26,465 nucleotides of DNA from NCBI GenBank assembly GCA_027596075.1, contig JADGJC010000450.1, positions 1 through 26,465 of the forward strand, read 5' to 3'. The notes beneath the pieces were generated by a model. The model had not been told where the DNA came from, ran no database searches, and saw only the letters and a list, made by a program, of their open reading frames with translations. Within the stretch, counting starts at the first letter, position 1. Each line of letters begins with the position of its first letter. The translations under genes were made by a program, and so were the position numbers. This stretch comes from Rhizophlyctis rosea (lineage: Eukaryota > Chytridiomycota > Chytridiomycetes > Rhizophlyctidales > Rhizophlyctidaceae). Positions 11,366 to 19,806 of the stretch are shown in pieces.

Positions 11366-12022
11366 CTAATGAAGGGGGATTACCTCCACGACGGGGTCAG
11401 GAGTGTGCGATTGAGCGGCAGCAGCCTCTTCAACTGTGCCAGTGAGTGGTAACCGGCCAACCGGCGCTTGGGGTTGGCGGGAGTAGGTTTCCCTCGAGCC
11501 TTGTCGGGCGATTACGTTATACGACGGGCGGGCGATTTCGTACATCGGCTCGCTCATGTATTGCTCCCTGTTTATTGAAGGCGGCGTGCCTGTGCCTTCG
11601 TAGTTGAGTATGCTTTGAGAAACGGGCGGCTGGGCCTGCGAGGTAGCAGCAGCAGCACAACGCAAGTGGAGGGAACAGATCCCCCCCAAATAACCAGACC
11701 TTTGGCAGTTGGAGATGGTGCAAGCATAGCCGGGCGGAATCTCCTGCTGGGTGGTGGACCTCGTGTGGCAGATTTCACGGGTACCAACGCCGAAGAGGAG
11801 AGCGGTTGTTTCGTCAGTGATAACGATTGACTGGCCGGGGTAGATTGCATGTTGGGTGTTTGTATCGATGCGGACGGTGCAGGTATTGAGAAGGGTGGTG
11901 CGAATGAACTGGACAGCGTAAGTCCCACGAGAGGTGAAGTCGTGGTCGATGACTTGGGCTCTCACGATGGTCAGGGCGACGGAAAGGAGAGACAGGATGG
12001 GGAGAAGGGGGGAAGTGGACAT
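11366..12022 (-). CDS. Predicted secreted six-cysteine protein, hypothetical
   Basis: A single-exon frame of 218 codons from ATG 12022. Residues 1-22 are a classic signal peptide: a short start, then hydrophobic LLPILSLLSVALTIV, and an RA-Q cleavage-like site. The ATG at 12121 is in frame but adds 33 residues ahead of the signal, so I prefer the later start. The mature part has a compact first half with six cysteines (in NTC, EIC, YAC, SNC, GIC and LRC contexts), enough for three disulfides. A long Pro/Ser/Gln-rich tail ends in VVEVIPLH. No transmembrane helix follows, so secretion is more likely than a surface anchor. I recognise no family. A 64-nt intron-like stretch (GTCTGG…CTCGCAG) near 11645-11705 could change the tail, but its donor is poor. 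Confidence 0.5.
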   Translation of the reverse strand: MSTSPLLPILSLLSVALTIVRAQVIDHDFTSRGTYAVQFIRTTLLNTCTVRIDTNTQHAIYPGQSIVITDETTALLFGVGTREICHTRSTTQQEIPPGYACTISNCQRSGYLGGICSLHLRCAAAATSQAQPPVSQSILNYEGTGTPPSINREQYMSEPMYEIARPSYNVIARQGSRETYSRQPQAPVGRLPLTGTVEEAAAAQSHTPDPVVEVIPLH

Positions 12023-13390
12023 GGTTTTGGTTATGAGCTGCATGCAATTTGGTTTAATGAGCGAAAAATTGATCAATGTTTGCTGACTGTGTACGTACTT
12101 TGGTAATATTTGAGCAATCAAACGGTGAAGCTTTGACGCTGGACGTGAAAAATCCAGAATACTTTAGGGGTGAGGAATGGAGAAGGACGGGCTCGAGAGG
12201 CGACTTTGAGTAGGGATGGCGATGCTCTCAGCTCACAAGCAATGCCAAGTTTTGTCAAGTGATGGACTTGATGGCCCCTGTACAGTTACTAAAATACTGG
12301 GCCTCCAAGCTCTCAGGCGAGCATTTAAACAACCAAGACAGCTTGGACAGGGGAAAGGAATGTGAGCCTCGAACATTTGATTCATAGCTAAAACATCTGT
12401 GCAACACCCCACAGTGACCGGAGAAAAGTGAAGGAAGAATAGGAAGGAAACTATGTGCTCAAGGTATTTTCTTGCAGGATTATCGGGACAGCGTAATGCC
12501 CTGCAAGACCAAACAGAAACGGCCTCCTGCGATGAGACGCGCTTCTTCCTTTCCCTTCTAGCCCAGACCGGTGAGACAGCCATCTTCTGGGTCGGCACAG
12601 TGAGCTAAAACCCTCCCGTGTCGCCACGATCTGGATGTGGGGAGACCGAAAAATGAATTGACTGCGATGGATGAGCAAGATCCTGCCCCTCTGAGTTCGA
12701 TTCACAGAGCCATAAGTTCTCCCGGGTCCATCTTATTATTCATACATTTCATCCAAAGAGAACGCCATATGTGCTGATCTTTCCAGGACGTACCGAACGA
12801 GGGGCGTTGACAGGGGGAAATAGGTTAGTAGGTTGACGGGAGAGTCGACGGGAGAGCGCTTTTGGAGCGGAAGGTCGTCATAGTTAACCGAACCATCATA
12901 AAGTAATGTTTGAGGTGCACGTTCAATGCAGTCAAGCTGATCGATAAAGTTTGGGGTGATCCAGGAATAAAGCATGTACGATAAAACTGGCGCGCATTTA
13001 GAACATAGGCTCCCACAAGCTAAGAAACTACCTGAACCAAGTCAAACTAGACATGACTTCACATTGCTCCATAACCGCGGACCTCCTTGATACAGAAGAT
13101 GCACAGGTACATCATAGTTCACGACGGCGCATTACCATTGAACGAATCCCCAATCATTGACCCATTATACCGAGTATTGAGATGCTCTCAATACATACAC
13201 ATGAAAGCACTGATTATATTACACAAAACCACACAACATAAAGTACATAAGACCGCTCCTCGCCAGATAGTCGCAAACCAACTATCCACCCAGGCTCCGC
13301 CACGAGGAGGCGTCGGTCAAGGAGCCCGATTAGTAATAAAATGGAGCATAAAGGACAGGTTACCTCTAAAGACCTGTAAAAGAAACACAC
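12023..13390. other. Intergenic region with a structured-looking segment at its end
   Basis: No supportable gene. 13293-13326 can fold with GGCTCC pairing GGAGCC around an inner GCC/GGC pair. 13355-13377 forms ACAGGT/ACCTGT with an 11-nt loop. Both sit directly before the tandem repeat that starts at 13391. A near-duplicate GACGGGAGAG pair lies at about 12835-12858. Confidence 0.4.
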
Positions 13391-13920
13391 CCTGCATTGA
13401 CGAAAAGCGTTAACCTACTACAAAGAGTACATACAAGAAAACGGAGTGGAACATGCAGCTGCCAGACTGCTTGGGGCGGATATTATGTTGTGTGGAGCGG
13501 ACTACCACCTAAGTGGCAGAAAGACCTCTGGTTCGGACCAACCCGGGGGCCCATGGACCTCGAAGCCAAAAAGGCTCCGTTCGTACTGGCACCAATCCGC
13601 CTTACACAAGTCTGGCAAGCGGGCACTGCATGCCCCACTTGCTCACCTAAAAAACCTAAAAAAAAGATAACCCTGCATTGACGAAAAGCCGTTAACCTCC
13701 TACAAACAGTGAATACAACAAACGGAGTGGGACATGCAGCTGCCGGACTGCGATGGGGCATCTATCAACGGTGGGATAGCGGTCTACCACCTAAGTGGTA
13801 GCAGATCTCAGGTTCGGACCAACCCGGGGGCCCACGGACCTCGAAGCCAAAAAGGCTCCGTTCGTATCTGCGCGAATTTGCCTTGCGGAGTCTAGCAAGC
13901 GGGCACTGCATGTCCACTGA
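13391..13920. repeat. Tandem direct repeat, two copies of a ~281-bp unit
   Basis: Unit 1 runs from about 13391 to 13671 and unit 2 from 13672 to about 13920; both start with CCTGCATTGACGAAAAG. A 56-bp core (13530-13585 and 13811-13866) is identical except for one C/T difference, while the surrounding sequence is more diverged. Each unit has a CCAC-CTAA-GTGG stem-loop (extended to a perfect 7-bp stem at 13784-13801 in unit 2) and an AGCC-AAAAA-GGCT stem-loop inside the core. No long frame is shared by the two copies, so this looks non-coding. It could be part of a mobile element or a structured RNA; I cannot tell which. Confidence 0.85.
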
Positions 13921-13921
13921 C

Positions 13922-14325
13922 TTACTTCAACGCCCTTGGGCCTGTATGTCGTCTTCCCCTCTCTACACAAGTGGTGCGCGGGCGTAGCAACCTGTCAGGA
14001 AAGGAAAGTATGAGATGGAGTGTGACGCGGGATGGTGGTGGGTTGGGACGTACCACTGTGTAATCCATACCCCGCTGATGGAACGAGAAGCCGGCACGAG
14101 TGGACGAACGAAGTCTGTTTTGGAAAGAAGTAGTGAGTGCATTCTGTTGGGTTGAGAAGGAGACGAGGTGAAAGAAAACATACCCCACACATAAGAACTC
14201 GAAACCGTAACACGACTCCTCCTAAGTCGGTTATAACACAACGGACAAAGTCTGGTTCGCGGAAAAAGAGGAGGGTATCAGTAAAGAGACATGACGATGC
14301 AGCTTACTGAAGCTTGGATACTCAC
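13922..14325 (-). other. Possible spliced gene (3' part), model unresolved
   Basis: Minus-strand splice signals are dense here: donor GTGAGT 14325 with acceptor CGAACCAG ending 14252 (74 nt); donor GTATGT 14183 with acceptor AAAACAG ending 14115 (69 nt) or CAACAG ending 14144 (40 nt); donor GTACGT 14053 with acceptor CTGACAG ending 13992 (62 nt). Polypyrimidine tracts and branch-like CTGAC/CTCAC sites are present. One phase-consistent chain reads FVRCVITDLGGVVLRFRVL, then TSFVHSCRLLVPSAGYGLHS, then GCYARAPLV and a stop. A second chain using the 40-nt intron is also open. No protein family is recognisable, and I could not find the 5' exons with confidence. The end abuts the tandem repeat. Confidence 0.3.
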
Positions 14326-15541
14326 CCCATAATAAGGACGGAAAAGGATATACGCTCCAGTTTACGTTCGTGGAGGGCGTGGAGCAAGGACGTTATCTAT
14401 TTCCCGTAGGAGAAAAGTGTGAGGGAACCGTTGGTCGAAGACCCCGCAAGAGGGGACGGCTTGATCAAAATTCGACAAACCATGCAATACATACCGACAG
14501 CCAATACGTGGCTCTGCTCTTGATCCTCACGGTACGTGTACGTGACGTTCGACGGTGTGTGTACGTGGTTTGTGAAGGGTTACGGATGTTGTGTGTATGC
14601 GTGGGGGGGCGTTTGATGGTTGCGTGTGTGTGGGTGTGTGGTTTTCGTGTCGTCTAAGTCGGGAAGAGAGGTCAGTTGATGCATCTGGTGCAATAGTGGG
14701 AGACCCAACACAGACATACCAAGTGGTGTCCCTAGCAAGACTGGCTATAGCGCTCTCTTCCATTCGCTACGACCATTCCCCCGCCCTCCTGCGGCGGGGT
14801 ACAAAGAAATAGGAATGGAAGAGAGTGGGAACTGCGCTGAGCTTCGAGTGTTTGGGCCTAGGTGAAAAAAAATGGTGTTAGCAACATGATCGCGTGATGG
14901 CATGATGTCAGCGAAGCAGGTCCCAGGGCTCAAGCCCCCACAAGGCCCTCGATAAGCCACCAGGGTCCAAGGGTCCAACACCCATCAAAATTCAACCAAC
15001 TTATCAAAACCCATCATCCAAAAATACCACAACTCAACTATAAAGTTCACCGCCCCATCCACACCAATTCACTTCTCATATACTCTGTACTCTGTTGATA
15101 CTGAGGAAGAGCGATGGAGCGAGTTGCGGGGAAGGGATGAAACGCGTGTTGGGAAGCCGGGTGGGGGAGGGGATTCCGGGATAGATGGTTGAAGGGGAGT
15201 GATATAATATGGGCTTGTGGGGGGCTATATTTGGGCGCGTAGTAGNNNNNNNNNNTTTTATGTTCTTCAATCGGTGTTTGAATCTTTCCTTTTCCAACTG
15301 TTCATTTGTGCATTATGCTAATAGTACGGAGGGGAGAGTGTGGGGGAATGTTTGACTACAATCTTTATGTTCCGACGTGTTTTCCTTGTCTCTTCCCAAT
15401 GATCAATTACATCCGAGACCCTCAAACGGTTGGAACCGCAAAAGTTCAAAAAGGGCGACAGCGACAGCTCAGCACAATGCAAGAAGTAGTATTCGCAGTT
15501 TGAATTTATTGCAAAGATGTTTAACATTTCGGTTTATTATA
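14326..15541. other. Region with assembly gap, no supportable gene
   Basis: Contains a GT-rich stretch (about 14530-14650) and the 10-N gap at 15246-15255. Short frames exist on both strands (for example 14370-14657 plus) but look like by-products of the GT-rich composition. A donor/acceptor pair on the minus strand (GTATGTCTG at about 14721; CGACTTAG at about 14655) hints that the unresolved gene at 13922-14325 may extend this way. I could not join it without a stop. Confidence 0.4.
15246..15255. other. Assembly gap (10 N)
   Basis: Ten undetermined bases in the sequence. The true gap length is unknown, and any reading frame across it is meaningless. Confidence 0.99.
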
Positions 15542-18500
15542 CTACCAGTACTGCATTACAAAGCAAACAAAGCAATCGAAAAAAAGAAAAGAAAAGAAAA
15601 GAAAGAAAAGCACACCCACCACCCCTCCAACCCTGCAATCCACTCACAACATCCTACCTCCTCCTCCCACCCCCAAACCCCCCCCCCCCCCCCCCCCCCC
15701 CCAAAACACTGCACCACAACAACTCACCGCAGCCTCAGCCCTCTTCAACTTGAAACTCGGCGTCAGCAACCCATTCACAATAGTCCACGGATCAACCTCA
15801 AACCCAATCTTCTTCACGACCTCAAACCCTCTTAATTTATCCGCCTTTGCCAACCGGTTCATATCCGCCTGCACCGCGTCTCTGAATGTCGGGTTTTGGA
15901 TGAGTTCGAAGAGCGCGGGGTGAGGTGGTTGGCCGGGTTGTGGGGCCGTTGCGGGTGGAGTGGAAGTGGGGAGGATGTTGTTGGCGATGCCCCAGGGGAT
16001 GGCGCTTTCGGGGTCGGGGACGACGATGGCTACGAGTTCGCTCTGCGGAGAGAGGAAGTTTAGGATATGGTAGGAAAATGAAGTTAGCCGGGGGAAATGC
16101 AACCCTACCTGCAGACTATCACCATGAATGTACACCTGCGCGATGAAATTGCTCTTGATGTACGTGTTTTCGAGCTGCCAACAGATTGGAAGCAGACTCA
16201 ATAAATTATGAAACCAACATCACGCGGCCGCTAAAACGCAAAATCTAAGGAAACTCACCTTCTCCGGCGCAACATACTCCCCCTGACTCAACTTGAAAAT
16301 ATTCTTCTTCCGATCAATAATACTAACCCTCCCCTTCACATCAACACTCCCAATGTCCCCAGTCTTGTACCACCCATCGGGCGTCAACGCCTCAGCCGTC
16401 TTCTCCGGATCCTTATGGTACCCCTTGAAGATGTTGTATCCCCGCACCCAAATCTCACCCTTGTTGTCACGCGCATGGTACCCCATCTCGGGAACGGAGA
16501 CGAGCTTGATTTCGTTGCTGGATGTTGTTGAGTTAGTGAAAGGTTTACAAAAGACTGGGCAGGCACTGAATGTAAGGCACATACCAAGCATACGCCGGTC
16601 CAACATGCCCAGCGGTATAATCTCCACCCCACGTAATAGTCAACCCCGCACAAGTCTCCGTAGCCCCATACCCCTCCAAAACCTCACACGCAAACGCCGC
16701 CCGCAAAAAGCTCATCACTTCCGGACTCAACGGCGCGCTCCCAGAAACAATAGCCCGAACCCTCCCGCCCAACAGTGCCTTGATCTTGCCAAACACCACG
16801 CGGTCCCACAGCATATGCGTTAGTTGACCTTGTTTGAGATTGGCGGTTTTGGCTTCAAGAGCGGTGCGGAAAAGGCCGGCTTTGACTGCGGATCCGGATT
16901 CGAGGGCGGTTTGGAGGATTTTGTCGTAGATGCGGTTGAGGAGCCGGGGGACTGAGGCGAAGACTGTTGGACGGAGGCAGGCGATGTCCTCCATCAGCAG
17001 TGCCACTACGATGATAGGAAAGCGCGTCAGCGAGATGCATTATGTGCGCACATCAAGCTTTCTCTTACCATCACCCCGAGAGAATCCGATTGCGGCTCCA
17101 TGAACATAGAAACTAGCAATGAACATCTTCTCGTATACGTGAGCGAGAGGCAGGTAACTCATATGTATGTCGTCCTTCGTGCAGGGAAGGACAACTTCCG
17201 TGTAGCGATGGCAAGCCACCAGGTTGGAATGCGTGAGGATGCCACCCTTGGGATTGCCCGTGGTGCCTGTCACATATGTCTCGATGAATTTTGCGCTTTC
17301 GAAACGGCCAATGGGAGTTCAACCACAAATCGAACACGCACCCGAAGTATAACATAAACACCAAATGTCCTCAGGACTAGGCGGCCGCAACGGGATGGGA
17401 TTGGCCTTCCCAATAAGTTCCACCTCCGCAAAGTCATATATCGTCACCCCCTTCTCCTTCCCCCACTGCTTCAAAAGCGCATGCGGACCCACAGCGGTGA
17501 CGTCGCCGTTCGTTGATGCCGTCATGTCGATGGATTCCATCAAGATGATAGCCTTCAATTTCGGTAATCTGGGGATGAGGTTCAAAAGAGAAGGGACTTT
17601 GTCTGCCGTTGTTACGAGGATGGGAACGTCTGCGTGGGCGAGGATGTATTCTGCCGCCTCGGGGCCTAGCGTATCGTATAGAGCGACGGTGGCGTTTGAG
17701 AAGGCGATCGCACCCCATTCGGAAATGAGCCATTCTGGACGATTGAACTGTGGCAAAGTGGAATTCAACTGATTAGCTGGATCCCAGAGTAGCATGTCTC
17801 GTTCCATGGTGGATCGCACGATCCAGTCCTTGCATCCAGAGAGAATCCTGTGACCAGTCTTCCTTACGCCTTAGACCCACCCTTCCAATCCCCCTTCCCC
17901 TCCTCCCCCTCCCTTCCCGAACCCTCCGGCTTCCCAGCCGCCTCACACCAACCTTCACCCCTCCACATCACCTCCCTTCCCCACCATTCCCCGCCCCGAC
18001 CACACACCAACCCCAATCGTCTTCGTTACCCATCCACATACCGAATACAATCCCAAATTCCACTTATCACCGACGGACCCACAACCGAGATCGACATAAA
18101 TCTTTACGAGACCCCTTCCAAAATCGATCCTCCTCTCTCCCACGCGCTTCCAAGTCTGCCACATGTAATTGGACCAAATTGGGGCACCGGTTTTAGGGTC
18201 GCGACCGAGGATGACTCTCCTTCCTAAAGCGGGTCCATCAGGACTGGTCTTTATGCCGTTCTCGACAAAGTCGTGGATTGTTTTGAGATGTGGGTAGGAT
18301 GAGACGAGGCTAGAGGGTGAGAGCACGTTCCGGAATATGCCTGTCGAGGGGAAAAGCAGGGGAGGGTCCAGGTGAGGATAACGCGTTCCAAGCTGGCCGA
18401 ACTATTGCGCCGACGTGCCTTACCAGTTTCATTGTCATTTGTCCTAGTTCCCGCGACTTCTATGGCCTGAGTTTTGAATTTCCTCAGGCCCTCCACCTGG

Positions 18501-18544
18501 TAGGTAGGGACCCCCAAATCTGAGATAGTGACGTCTGCCGGCAT
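15542..18544 (-). CDS. ACSL: Long-chain-fatty-acid–CoA ligase (acyl-CoA synthetase)
   Basis: Activates fatty acids to acyl-CoA with ATP (known for the family). Nine exons: 18544-18424, 18340-18042, 17747-17342, 17266-17069, 17005-16585, 16517-16259, 16174-16109, 16042-15728, 15550-15542. Phases all match; the product is 697 residues, normal for the family. Motifs: RNVLSP and [16 protein letters not shown] near the N terminus; [13 protein letters not shown] and [14 protein letters not shown]; the AMP-binding P-loop [12 protein letters not shown] (about 272-284), split by an intron; [38 protein letters not shown]; the fatty-acyl signature [11 protein letters not shown]…[21 protein letters not shown] (from about 529); and VYIHGDSLQ. 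The C terminus reads FKLKRAEAA then a 9-nt last exon (Tyr-Trp-stop), which is the least certain part. The N terminus ([16 protein letters not shown]) has no signal peptide or clear membrane anchor. Introns of 294 and 177 nt are strikingly G-rich on the sense strand. Which paralogue (FAA1-like, peroxisomal or other) cannot be told. Confidence 0.93.
15678..15702. repeat. Mononucleotide run of 25 C (25 G on the gene strand)
   Basis: Uninterrupted 25-base C tract inside the last predicted intron (15727-15551) of the minus-strand acyl-CoA synthetase gene. Such runs are unstable and hard to sequence, so its length may be wrong in the assembly. If the intron is retained, the tract would be translated as polyglycine followed by a stop. 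Confidence 0.95.
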
Positions 18545-19806
18545 GAGCACTTTCGTTGAGTGAAGAGGGTTAGGGTTTGTCAGGGTGTCCGAACTTCCGT
18601 GAAGAAGCGTTCAACCGCCGTTGGGTTTCTTTTCTATGGCGCGTTTGGGAAGTAAGAAGTGGGTGCACAACAGAGGCTGTGGGAAGCTGCTGGTGCGGAT
18701 GTGCACCCAGGGTAGCAAGATGGGGCGATGAGGGATGGAGGTGATTCCAGAATAGCCACCAGCAACCAGCAACCCATCCAACATGAAACAGGGGTTCTGA
18801 ATCTGGGATGGAACCCCACAAACAAATCGGTGTTATCCCATATTAGCCCGCGGACCTCCGGGAATAGCTCAGCCGTCACGTGAATGAGTGGCTTGGCTCA
18901 CGCGCCCATTACGTAATGTCATTGACAAACCCATTCCCAACGTGTCTTCTGTGGGGGTCCATCAGGCAAAAACGACAGGTTGGGAAGGAAGGGTCTGCAT
19001 TGCTACCTAGTAAGCGACTATTGAGAAGTCTTACTAGTATGTACCCCCTTTCTGTAATCACTACCTGTCCCATACATTAATACTACGTGTGAATATGAGA
19101 TGGCGAATACAATGCAGCAATGCATCGTGTAAGCCGATACAGAATGATGTCACCAAATGGCAAAAGCGAACTCGTCCTGTCATGTCGCGACTTGGTGTTT
19201 CCAGACAAACAGGTCGGAGGTCGCCACCTCCCTCCCTGGCCAGGGTCCTGAAGTTGCAACCCTTCCGTGCCAATTTCAGTGGAGGATAGCAGTGAGGGGA
19301 TGGAACAGTCGTTTGCTTACCGTCACGGTACCGGCATTGTCTCAGGCATGCTCATCATTCATACCACCTAATGAATACCACTACTAGGTGGGTGGGTGGG
19401 TGGGTGAGTGGGTGGGTGAGTGAGCGCCGATCCCACGAAGCAATGAATCATACGTATATGCGAATCAACGCGCTGCATACCGTGTAGGCCCACGCGGTCA
19501 AGTTGTCACCTCCGTCAACTCTGTCAAATGCCAGCCAACGCGTCGCCCTCCGAGTCCCTCGATCACCATTCTATTTCAGACCTGCCAACTGTTCTAAATT
19601 GTCTATACACCTTATATTGCCCCTCCTCCTTCATTTTCCCACGTTCACATTCTCATCACTCTCATCCGCACATACCTACTCCGTATCACTCATCTTGAAA
19701 CAACGGGCTTCTCGTCACTACTCCCTGCCGCACTTCTTTCCCACCCTGTCAACAAACATCCAACTGCCTTTCTCATAACATTTGCCATCTTCTGTAACTC
19801 CGCAAA
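18545..19806. promoter_or_regulatory. Divergent intergenic promoter region between ACSL and ACH1
   Basis: 1.26 kb separate the two divergent start codons. The ACH1-proximal part (about 19560-19780) is strongly CT-rich on the plus strand, a common feature of fungal promoters and leaders. A GGTG-type microsatellite lies at 19387-19425. I see no coding region that I can support. Shared control of both acyl-CoA genes is possible but unproven. Confidence 0.5.
19387..19425. repeat. GGTG/GAGT microsatellite
   Basis: Repeats of the tetramer GGTG, with some GAGT variants, run from AGGTGGGTGGGTGGG to GTGAGTGAGCG. With more than four GGG runs separated by single T bases, the plus strand can form a G-quadruplex. 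It lies about 400 bp upstream of the ACH1 start. Confidence 0.85.

Noticed and set aside
12640..12715. Possible tRNA T-arm (CTGAGTTCGATTCACAG) near 12690
   Set aside because: The T-stem has a mismatch, and no matching 5' acceptor strand, D-arm or anticodon arm lies at the right distance upstream.
13391..13920. CRISPR array
   Set aside because: Only two long (~281 bp) units, with no short repeats and spacers; the DNA is clearly eukaryotic.
15644..15727. Glycine-rich C-terminal tail of the acyl-CoA synthetase
   Set aside because: It arises only by reading through a consensus donor into the G25 run; family members end shortly after the KLKR segment, so I treat it as intron.
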